A stretch of 12,078 bases of DNA. Source: Chloroflexota bacterium (lineage in GTDB: Bacteria; Chloroflexota; Dehalococcoidia; Lucifugimonadales; Australimonadaceae). Below the pieces are notes generated by a model, which had not been told where the DNA came from, did not search any database, and worked only from the letters and a program-made list of their open reading frames with translations. The stretch spans positions 1 to 12,078 of the forward strand of contig JAPOOH010000056.1 in the NCBI GenBank assembly GCA_026713505.1, given 5' to 3'. A program made the position numbers and the translations under genes. Numbering within the stretch: the stretch's first letter is position 1; each line of letters starts with the position of its first letter. Positions 6,325-12,078 of the stretch are shown piece by piece.

Positions 6325-9300
6325 CTAGGGGACGAGCGTGCCCGGCTCCGAGGCCCAGACCCAGTAGCCCCTGCCGTTCACGATCTCCGGCGGCTCGTCG
6401 TCTTCCTCGCCGTCCTCGGAGGGCTCGTCATTCTTGTCGTCCTCGTGCGATACGCGCGTGAAGCGGTTGTACTGCGGGTCGAAGGTGTAGGCGACGCTCC
6501 ACTCGATGCTGCCGAAGTAGTTGTCGGCTTCGCCGCTGCCGCCGCCTTCCGCCCCGGGGGCCGTGCCCGCCGGGTTCTGGAACACGTCCACGACGCCTAC
6601 CAGGTTCCACCCGTGGAAGATTCGCACCGTCTGCGGCACGGACGTCGGGTCGGTCTCGGGGATCAGCGGAGCCAGCGTGTCGAACGACTTCGCGAATACC
6701 CAGTAGCCGAAGCCCACCTCGATCCGTTCCAGGCTGCCGCGCCACGAGCCGTCGGGGTCGACCGCCGCCGTCAGCCAGTTGCCGTTCTGGTAGGACATCA
6801 CCGCGGTGACGCCGCCGAAGGGCGGGATGACCGCGTTCAGCGACGGGTCCGCCGGGTTGCCGGGCAGCGAGATGAGGTTCCAGCCCGGCGACACATCCAG
6901 CTCGTACGCGCCGCGCGCCAGCACCGAGAAGCGGAATTCGCCCTCCACCTCGTTGCCCGCGGTGTCGACGGCCGTGTAGGCGACCTCGTGGCGTCCCTGC
7001 GCCAGGTTCCCGGCCTGGATCGCGAACTGCGCGTCGTCCACCCTGCTGAGCCGCCCCGACGCGTCGTTGCCGTTCAGCGTGATCTCCGTTATCCGCACCA
7101 TGCCGTGCGAGTCCGAGTACTCAGCGTCCGGGTTCTGGTCGCCGCAGCCGCCCGATGGGCAGAGTGCGTACTCGCTGGCTTCGTCCGGGAAGCGGAGCGC
7201 GATCAACGGGCGGGCGCTCTCCGTCTCGTCGTTCTCCTGTCCGCGGCGCGGCGTCACCCGCAGGTCGGGTGTCGCGTCGCCGTTGAAGTCCGTGTCCACC
7301 TCGACCAGCATTCCAGCCTTGTGCATCGCGGCGAGGTTCAGGGGGTCGCCCACGCTCGGCGGGCCGCCCTGGAGCGTGTCCGGAGACCAGCCGGGGCTCG
7401 CGACGGCGTTGCGCTCCTCGTCGACCGCGTACACGATCACGCCGATCATCTCGCCCAGGCCGCTCAGGCCGGACGCCTTGTACGCCCTGCGCCAGTGGAG
7501 CGGGTCCTCCTGCTCGGTGAGCGGGTTGCCCGTATTCAAGGTCCGGATCGAGTAGACCAACTTGCCGGTGCCCCTGCCGCTGCTGGTCTGTCCCTCCTCC
7601 GTCGTGATGCTCACGAAGTAGACCGTCGGCCTGCGCCGCAGCTCCTCGTCCGACCGCACGTCCACCACGAACTCGCCGCGCCCGTTGACCACGGGGCGGG
7701 GGTCGTCTTCGTCCCTCGCGACCGGGGCCGGGATGGAGTCAAGGGACGCGCCTTCCGCGAGCGCCCTGACGCCCACCGTGAAGCGCGGCGCGACGTTGTC
7801 GATGACCCGGGTGACGTCTTCGGAGTCGTTGGGGTTGCCGGCCAGGTCGTAGACGATGCCGCCGAAGAGCAGCAGGTCCGGCGTCTCGTTGGACTCCAGC
7901 TCGCGCGCCAGCTCGAGGTAGACGCGGCTGCGGGGGTCTATCGGATCGCCGTTGATGTCCTGAGGGGGATCGTCCGCAGACCCGCTGCCCGGGTGGATGA
8001 TGCCCACCACGCTGTGCCCGGCCACCGTGAACCGCTCCGGGTCGATCCCCGTCCGCAGCGGCTCACCGAAGTCCACCATGATGTAGGAGCGGTCCGAGAC
8101 CTCTTTCTCCTCGCGTGTGTCGTAGCCGACGCCCGCCCACACCTGCACGACCCTCGGTTCGGTGTCGTCCAGCGTGAACTTGTACGGCTCCATGTCGTTG
8201 TCGTCGATTTCCGCATAGGACACGGTCTCGTTGCCGGTGCGGTCGCGGGCGACCACCAGCATCTCGTAGTTGCCCTCATCCATGTTGTTGCCGGGCGCGG
8301 AGAACGCGTAGGCGACGCCGGGGCTGTTCCCGACGAGCGTCCAGCGCCCCCTGTCCGTGATGTCCGGCCCGGAGGAGGTGCTGACGGAGCGCCCCACCCT
8401 GACAGCGATGTCCTGCGTACGCCCGTTCACGTAGACCTGCCCGCTGGAGCGGACGGTTAGCGGCTCGCCGGTGGTGTTGTGGTCGCGGTCCCCGTTGATC
8501 TGCTTGAGGTCGCCGTCATCGGAGACCACGAGCTCGCCGTCGTGCCGCAGGCCGGAGTCGTCGTCGCGCACTTCGAACGAGAAGTCGACGCGGCTGGTGC
8601 GGGAGGCGCTCTCGTGCTCAGGCTTGATATCGCTCAGATCCGGCCCTTCGCCGTCGACGCGCAGCGACACCTGTCCCGCGCCCTGCACGCTGACGTTGAC
8701 GGTCTCGCCGTGCCGCGCGAGGAGTGAGGGTGTCCCCTCTAGGGCTATGCCATCCGCGTAGTTGGGGGGAACGTCCGGCGTGTTAGGGTCGTCCCTCACG
8801 CACGCCGGGCCGTTGCTCGACACGTACTCCTGCCCGGCAGGCAGCTCGGCGCGCGAGTCCAGGATACGGACGAACGCCTGGTAGTACGTCTGCCCTCCCG
8901 TGTCGGCGGTTACCGGCATCTGCACCGTGATGGAGCCGCGTCCGCTCCTCACCGTCGCCTCCGCGCAGCCGTCGGCGTTCGCCGTCGCCTCGGAGGAGTC
9001 CACCGTGATGAGTATCGTGTTGTAGGCGGCAGGGTTGTTGGAGACGTAGAGCGTGGTGCCGAAGTAGGTGTACTGAGGCTGTACCAACGGGTTACCCAGG
9101 TACGCGGAGTTGCCGGTCGTGAGTTCGCCATTCATGCCGCCTCCCACCGTCCCAAGGGTTGGCGTCGTGGGAACGGGGTGGATGGGGGGGTACGCTCCGT
9201 ATGAGTTCGGGCCCGCGTTCTTCTCGATCTGCGCGTCCGAGATGTCCGCAAACACGCCGACGGCCAGCCCTCCGCCACTGCTGGTCTGCCCGAAGGTACG

Positions 9301-9411
9301 GTCGAAGTTCTGACCGGACGCGGGGAACAGCACGAGCAACGCGAAGCCCATGGCCGCAAGCGCCGCCAGCAGGACCGGCTGTCGGTGTCTTCGAATGAAC
9401 GCCACTGTCAT
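6325..9411 (-). CDS. Large secreted multidomain beta protein with duplicated C-terminal 'GWNL...GYWV' domain
   Basis: A 1028-aa exported protein. A signal peptide is clear: basic n-region (FIRRHRQ), hydrophobic core about 12-30, likely cleavage after ASG near residue 33. The middle carries several bacterial Ig/SwmB-like segments, recognised by 'DTEPRVVQV...YIMVDFGEPL...FTVAG', 'VARDRTGNE', 'YDLAGNPND...DNVAPRF' and 'YTAVDTAGNEVEG'. DTDFNGDATPD (706-716) resembles a calcium-binding loop. The C-terminus holds two copies of one domain: GWNLISLPG (W844) to GYWVFA (902-907), and GWNLVGV (W935) to GYWVWA (1015-1020) followed by a GTLVP end. The second copy contains a very acidic insert (EDDKNDEPSEDGEEDD). 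There are only four cysteines, two of them in CPSGGC. No catalytic motif was seen. The likely role is a cell-surface or S-layer-like structural or adhesive protein (inference). The start is ATG 9411, just after a 197-nt leader. Confidence 0.85.
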   Translation of the reverse strand: MTVAFIRRHRQPVLLAALAAMGFALLVLFPASGQNFDRTFGQTSSGGGLAVGVFADISDAQIEKNAGPNSYGAYPPIHPVPTTPTLGTVGGGMNGELTTGNSAYLGNPLVQPQYTYFGTTLYVSNNPAAYNTILITVDSSEATANADGCAEATVRSGRGSITVQMPVTADTGGQTYYQAFVRILDSRAELPAGQEYVSSNGPACVRDDPNTPDVPPNYADGIALEGTPSLLARHGETVNVSVQGAGQVSLRVDGEGPDLSDIKPEHESASRTSRVDFSFEVRDDDSGLRHDGELVVSDDGDLKQINGDRDHNTTGEPLTVRSSGQVYVNGRTQDIAVRVGRSVSTSSGPDITDRGRWTLVGNSPGVAYAFSAPGNNMDEGNYEMLVVARDRTGNETVSYAEIDDNDMEPYKFTLDDTEPRVVQVWAGVGYDTREEKEVSDRSYIMVDFGEPLRTGIDPERFTVAGHSVVGIIHPGSGSADDPPQDINGDPIDPRSRVYLELARELESNETPDLLLFGGIVYDLAGNPNDSEDVTRVIDNVAPRFTVGVRALAEGASLDSIPAPVARDEDDPRPVVNGRGEFVVDVRSDEELRRRPTVYFVSITTEEGQTSSGRGTGKLVYSIRTLNTGNPLTEQEDPLHWRRAYKASGLSGLGEMIGVIVYAVDEERNAVASPGWSPDTLQGGPPSVGDPLNLAAMHKAGMLVEVDTDFNGDATPDLRVTPRRGQENDETESARPLIALRFPDEASEYALCPSGGCGDQNPDAEYSDSHGMVRITEITLNGNDASGRLSRVDDAQFAIQAGNLAQGRHEVAYTAVDTAGNEVEGEFRFSVLARGAYELDVSPGWNLISLPGNPADPSLNAVIPPFGGVTAVMSYQNGNWLTAAVDPDGSWRGSLERIEVGFGYWVFAKSFDTLAPLIPETDPTSVPQTVRIFHGWNLVGVVDVFQNPAGTAPGAEGGGSGEADNYFGSIEWSVAYTFDPQYNRFTRVSHEDDKNDEPSEDGEEDDEPPEIVNGRGYWVWASEPGTLVP

Positions 9412-9608
9412 CTCATCGTTTCCGGTACGCGGACACTGCCGCTACTCTTCATTGTCGCACGGAAGAGAGGAGAACACCGCGCGATCCTTCTCCCGCGCCT
9501 GTCGTGCCGTAACTGGGACCGAAAGACCATTTCAGGTTTAGCAGAGCAACGGCGTGAAATCACTGAGATAGTGCTGCGTAAGTCGATGTCTTCGCCCTGC
9601 GAAGCGTC
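9412..9608 (-). other. Leader region of lower GC with nested inverted repeats, upstream of the secreted-protein gene
   Basis: This 197-nt gap is about 57 percent GC by hand count over 9421-9600, well below the flanking genes. Read on the minus strand it contains GGAGAA/TTCTCC (9469-9474 with 9488-9493) nested inside GCACG/CGTGC (9457-9461 with 9504-9508), and an ATTTCA/TGAAAT pair (9529-9534 with 9555-9560). No coding signal or clear promoter was found. It could be a structured 5' untranslated region or a decayed repeat. It matches no riboswitch family I can recall. Confidence 0.4.
9590..9604 (-). terminator. Hairpin just after the small membrane protein gene
   Basis: CTTCGC and GCGAAG with a 3-nt loop form a perfect 6-bp stem beginning 4 nt after the stop codon at 9609. 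There is no T-run after it (ACATCGACTT), so intrinsic termination is doubtful. It might instead attenuate read-through or protect the 3' end. Confidence 0.3.
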
Positions 9609-10061
9609 CTAGTCGCGCGGGTCGAGCCTGCGCAGGAAGTCGCGGGGGTTGTCGGCGATGGCGAGCAGGTAGCAGACCGACGCCAGGAGCGCGGCGAACC
9701 CGGCCAGCAGGAAGAGCCCGCCCGCGAGCGAACCGGCGACCGAGAGCGCCGCCGCCGCCAGCAGTGCCAGGCTCCGAGCCAGGCCCTCCAGCCTGAACGC
9801 GGCCCCGAGCGCGAGCAGCGCGCCCGCGACGATGAGCGGCGGTAAGAGGAGGAGCCACCCGGAGTCGAGGTCGCCTGCGGAGGCGGCGAAGAGGCCGAAG
9901 GCGATGACTCCCTGCCCACCGCTGAGCACCGCGCCTCCGAGGACGAGCGCGGTCGAGTCCCGTCTGCGTCGCCAGCGGTTGCGCTCCAGCCAGACGAACG
10001 GGACGGCAGCCGCCGCCCCGACGACGACGAGCACCGCGATGAGGACCGCCTGGGCTGCCAC
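9609..10061 (-). CDS. Small hypothetical membrane protein (150 aa, 4-5 TM)
   Basis: This 150-aa Ala/Leu-rich integral membrane protein matches no family I recognise. Hydrophobic segments lie near residues 3-22, 38-60, 68-90, 92-115 and 116-136. The first ends in a basic loop (ERNRWRRRRDS), and the C-terminus is charged (NPRDFLRRLDPRD). The start is GTG at 10061, 47 nt after the stop of the binding lipoprotein gene, so the two are probably co-transcribed. The short gap holds part of a dispersed palindrome. Its codon bias is GC-rich at third positions like the neighbouring genes, supporting a real gene. It could be an accessory membrane subunit for the lipoprotein, but it lacks the EAA-type loop and the length of branched-chain amino acid permeases (LivH/LivM). 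Confidence 0.65.
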   Translation of the reverse strand: MAAQAVLIAVLVVVGAAAAVPFVWLERNRWRRRRDSTALVLGGAVLSGGQGVIAFGLFAASAGDLDSGWLLLLPPLIVAGALLALGAAFRLEGLARSLALLAAAALSVAGSLAGGLFLLAGFAALLASVCYLLAIADNPRDFLRRLDPRD

Positions 10062-10070
10062 GGGCTAGGC

Positions 10071-10094
10071 TCCCCCCGAGGGAGAGGGGGACGA
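10071..10094. repeat. Degenerate copy of the 'gggagaggg' palindromic repeat
   Basis: The stretch ccccccgagggagaggggga followed by cga resembles the right half of the palindrome inside DMT paralog 2 (gggagagggg, then acga). It lies between the lipoprotein and small membrane protein genes. The left half is reduced to a run of C. Confidence 0.4.
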
Positions 10095-10108
10095 AAGCCC
10101 CGCCGTAG

Positions 10109-11407
10109 TCACGGCTCGAACCGGTAGGCGACGGGCAGTTCACCCGGGTCGCTGACGGACGCGTCGGTGTGGTGGTAGATGACCTGGATGCCGGGGGCGC
10201 AGTCGCCGAATTCGTCGCAGGCGAGGAGGCCGGTGAGGCCGGGAAAGCCACCCGCTCCCGTGCCGTAGGCGAGGGCCGTGTCGTTGGAGACGTCCCGGAC
10301 GGCCTGCCGGAGCTCGCTGCGGCTGATGCGCAGCGTCCCCTCGTCGTCGATGCCGATGAGGCGAGTGAAGAAGTTGCCGTCGTCGGGGACGGCGGCGCGG
10401 CGGATAGCGGAGAGGAGGAGAGTCGCGGCGTCGTAGGCGTGCGCCCAGTAGGGCGAGAGATGGGCGAACTCGCTGTACTCGGCTTCGAACGCGGCCAGCG
10501 CCTCGGCGGCGGTCCTGCCGGTGGCGATGTTGAAGTTGGCGTCCTGGTGGGTGGGAGGGCCGGCGAAGTAGACGCCCTCGCTCTCCGGCAGGGCGAGGAA
10601 CTCCGCTTCCAGCGCGCCGTCGGCCGATATGAACGTCGCGTCCTCCAGGCGGTTGGGCTCCCGCGCCTGCCGGATGAAGTGCTCGGCCTCCTCGGAGAAG
10701 ATCGGGAAGAAGACTCCGTCCGGCTCCGCGACCGCGAACTCCCGGATCACGTCCGCCATGTCCGTCTGTCCCTTCTCGATAGCGCCGAAGGCGGGAACGC
10801 TGCCGCCTCGGTCGCGGAACGCTTCTCTGAACGCCCTCGCAAGGGCGCTCGTGTAAGGGTCGCCGTCGTGCAGCGCGACCACGCGGCGCAGGCCGAGTTC
10901 GTCGTAGGCGAAACCGGCGACCGCCTGCCCCTGGTGGAGGTCGTTATTGGCGACTCTGAAATACCCCGCGTGGTAGCTGCGGCCCGAGTTGCCGCGCAGG
11001 TCCGAGGTGAGCACGGGCGAGGTGTTGGAGGGAGAGATCATGACGAGTCCGGCGACGCTGATGCGGGGGGACGCCGCCACCGCAGCCACCGAGCACGACG
11101 TGCCGATGACACCCAGCACTTTCGGATCGTCGACGATCTCATCCGCGCCATCGTGTCCTCCCTCCCGTGAGCACATGGAGTCTACGGGCGGGCCGAGCTC
11201 CACCTCGTGGCCATGGACGCGGCCGAAGTGGTCTACGGCCATCTCGACGGCGGCGCGCGATGCGCCGGTCCCCGAGAGCAGCGTACGGACCTCGATGGGC
11301 TCGCCGGGGCCGATGACGACGATGTCCGGGTCGCCAGCCCCGCCGCAGGCGGCGGTTGCGAGCGCGAGGGCCGCGAGGATGGCCGTCTTCAGGGATCTAC
11401 GGTGCAT
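10109..11407 (-). CDS. Type-1 periplasmic-binding lipoprotein (LivJ-like ABC substrate-binding protein)
   Basis: A 432-aa exported lipoprotein that captures a small ligand, probably an amino acid or related molecule, for an ABC importer. I start it at ATG 11407: this gives a proper lipoprotein signal (MHRRSLKTAILAALALATAAC, lipidated C21, with T at -3 instead of the usual Leu) and has GAAGGGA upstream. The longer frame from 11470 only adds residues encoded by a dispersed repeat. The type-1 fold is shown by VLGVIGTSCSVAAVAASP and GLVMISPSNTSPVLT, RVANNDLHQGQAVAGFAYDELG, the VVALHDGDPYTSALARAFREAF block and the SPYWAHAYDAATLLLSAIRRA helix. The CDEFGDC pair near the C-terminus may form a disulfide. 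No LivH/M/G/F genes are adjacent; an ABC ATPase of another type lies 5 kb downstream on the same strand. Length is normal for the family. Confidence 0.9.
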   Translation of the reverse strand: MHRRSLKTAILAALALATAACGGAGDPDIVVIGPGEPIEVRTLLSGTGASRAAVEMAVDHFGRVHGHEVELGPPVDSMCSREGGHDGADEIVDDPKVLGVIGTSCSVAAVAASPRISVAGLVMISPSNTSPVLTSDLRGNSGRSYHAGYFRVANNDLHQGQAVAGFAYDELGLRRVVALHDGDPYTSALARAFREAFRDRGGSVPAFGAIEKGQTDMADVIREFAVAEPDGVFFPIFSEEAEHFIRQAREPNRLEDATFISADGALEAEFLALPESEGVYFAGPPTHQDANFNIATGRTAAEALAAFEAEYSEFAHLSPYWAHAYDAATLLLSAIRRAAVPDDGNFFTRLIGIDDEGTLRISRSELRQAVRDVSNDTALAYGTGAGGFPGLTGLLACDEFGDCAPGIQVIYHHTDASVSDPGELPVAYRFEP

Positions 11408-11440
11408 GCGGTTCCCTTCATCGTTGGTTGGTGCAGCCAC

Positions 11441-11461
11441 ATTGTCGTTCCGAGCGGAGCC
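11441..11461. repeat. Extra copy of the dispersed 'ttccgagcggagcc' repeat end
   Basis: This 21-bp segment matches 19 of 21 bases with the copy at 11470-11490, in the same orientation and 8 nt away from it. It lies just upstream of the lipoprotein start and accounts for the false in-frame N-terminal extension of that gene. Confidence 0.7.
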
Positions 11462-11469
11462 GCCCCCCA

Positions 11470-11579
11470 CTTGTCATTCCGAGCGGAGCCCGCGCTTCAG
11501 CGCGCAGGATCCTCTCAGGTGACCTCCGTTGCTGCAGACGCTTCCGGAGAGATGTTTCGGCTGCGCTCAACATGACAAG
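11470..11579. repeat. 110-bp MITE-like dispersed element with 21-bp imperfect inverted ends
   Basis: The left end (11470-11490) and the reverse complement of the right end (11559-11579) agree at 17 of 21 positions; both begin CTTGTCAT and end AGCC. Inside is a CGCGC/TTCA/GCGCG hairpin (11491-11504). The type is a common non-coding dispersed repeat whose spurious translations read like 'CHSERS'. No target duplication is evident. It occupies the upstream region of the binding lipoprotein and may carry its promoter or separate it from ilvD. Confidence 0.65.
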
Positions 11580-11600
11580 CCCACTCCCATCCCCACCGGT

Positions 11601-11645
11601 GTGGCCTGTCGGCCACGCTGGATCCCCGCCTTCGCGGGAATGACG
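11601..11645. repeat. Two adjacent hairpins, including the 'cccgccttcgcggg' dispersed repeat
   Basis: GTGGCC (11601-11606) and GGCCAC (11611-11616) form a perfect 6-bp stem with a TGTC loop. CCCGC (11625-11629) and GCGGG (11634-11638) form a second, part of the widespread 'gatccccgccttcgcgggaatgac' type repeat often mistranslated as 'IPAFAGMT'. Both lie within 80 nt after the ilvD stop, where they could end its transcript, although neither is followed by a T-run. A partial echo (ggcgggaatgac) follows at 11652-11663. Confidence 0.6.
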
Positions 11646-11677
11646 AGAAGTGGCGGGAATGACTGGTCCGCATATGA

Positions 11678-12078
11678 CTACCAGACGCTGCCCTGGAGGC
11701 CGGGGCTGGTGATGGCGCCCTGGCTGGCGGAGGCGACGCTGCGCGCGTACTTGGCGAAGACGCCGGTCGTGTAGCGCGGCGGCGGAGCGCTCCAGCCCTC
11801 GCGGCGGCGCGCCATCTCCTCGTCCGGCACCTCGGCCTCCAGCACGCGGCGCTCCACGTCCAGCACGATAGTGTCGCCGTCCCGCAGGAAGGCGAGCGGA
11901 CCGCCGTTCGCGGCCTCCGGCGTGATGTGGCCGACCATGAAGCCGTGCGTCGCGCCGGAGAAGCGTCCGTCTGTGATGAGCGCGACGGTGTCGCCGAGGC
12001 CCGCGCCCTGGATAGCCGCGGTGACGGCCAGCATCTCGCGCATGCCCGGCCCGCCGACCGGTCCCTCGTAGCGAATCA
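11678..12078 (-). CDS. ilvD: Dihydroxy-acid dehydratase, C-terminal part (cut by window edge)
   Basis: The last 132 residues of IlvD, which dehydrates 2,3-dihydroxy-acids to 2-oxo-acids in valine, leucine and isoleucine synthesis using an Fe-S cluster and Mg. The frame stays open to the window edge, reading IRYEGPVGGPGMREML at the start, a core family block. The second family signature, LITDGRFSGATHG, follows and includes the serine proposed as the catalytic base. FMVGHITPEAANGGPLAFLRDGD and VLDVERR are also typical of the C-terminal domain. The end (KYARSVASASQGAITSPG) is the normal family terminus, so the visible part is intact. Full-length members have about 550-570 residues, so most of the gene lies beyond the window. 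A sugar-acid dehydratase paralog (EDD/YagF type) is possible but less likely. Confidence 0.93.
   Translation of the reverse strand, partial: IRYEGPVGGPGMREMLAVTAAIQGAGLGDTVALITDGRFSGATHGFMVGHITPEAANGGPLAFLRDGDTIVLDVERRVLEAEVPDEEMARRREGWSAPPPRYTTGVFAKYARSVASASQGAITSPGLQGSVW

Noticed and set aside
6223..8460. 745-aa open frame on the + strand, antisense to the giant secreted protein gene
   Set aside because: Its translation is Arg/Val/His-rich with no domain, signal or start site. Long antisense frames are expected opposite GC-rich genes, and the minus-strand frame has a clear signal peptide and domains.
9421..9600. A known riboswitch (for example c-di-GMP type) in the leader of the secreted protein gene
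   Set aside because: The GGGACCGAAAGACC stretch superficially resembles a c-di-GMP riboswitch core, but it is on the wrong strand for the downstream gene and the other conserved parts are missing.
11408..11470. Upstream start for the binding lipoprotein
   Set aside because: The extra 21 residues come from a dispersed repeat and precede a complete lipoprotein signal peptide that starts at 11407.
1..12078. CRISPR array, tRNA, rRNA, insertion sequence or phage genes
   Set aside because: No regularly spaced repeats, cloverleaf-like segments, transposase or phage motifs were seen on either strand.

Overview
The window is a GC-rich bacterial segment, probably from an uncultured marine or groundwater Chloroflexota lineage (SAR202/Dehalococcoidia-like). 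That is an inference from three things: a CaiB/BaiF CoA-transferase, a branched-chain-amino-acid-type binding lipoprotein, and a large secreted protein ending in 'GWNL...GYWV' domains, all set among short dispersed palindromic repeats. No rRNA, tRNA, CRISPR array, transposase or phage gene was seen.

Left part (1-4222, + strand): a compact four-gene unit. A CaiB/BaiF family III CoA-transferase overlaps by 4 bp (GTGA) the first of three consecutive paralogous 10-TM EamA/DMT transporters. The three copies all start with GTG and are separated by 16 and 10 nt. Copies 1 and 3 are most alike, and the loop joining the two EamA halves differs in all three. In copy 1 it is a tandem repeat, and in copy 2 it is a dispersed palindromic repeat read in frame.

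Middle (4223-4593): a 371-nt gap between convergent genes. It holds hairpins, a dispersed 'gttcg...cgaac' repeat and a G-quadruplex-type G-run array, but no gene.

Right part (4594-12078, - strand), in order of transcription: the C-terminal part of ilvD (dihydroxy-acid dehydratase, cut by the window edge), a 270-nt repeat-filled gap, a type-1 periplasmic-binding lipoprotein, a small 150-aa membrane protein, a 197-nt leader of lower GC with nested inverted repeats, a 1028-aa secreted multidomain beta protein, a promoter-like segment with a possible 20-codon leader ORF, a 252-aa five-TM protein of unknown function, and an ABC ATPase. The last two sit 58 nt apart. No classical ABC permease is present, so the ATPase may work with the unknown five-TM protein. 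The binding lipoprotein could in principle serve the same machine, but the sequence does not prove that link.

The most noteworthy observations are the tandem DMT triplication with repeat-built linkers, the candidate leader ORF joined by ATGA to the five-TM/ABC pair, that pair as a possible unrecognised transporter, and the duplicated C-terminal 'GWNL' domain of the giant secreted protein.
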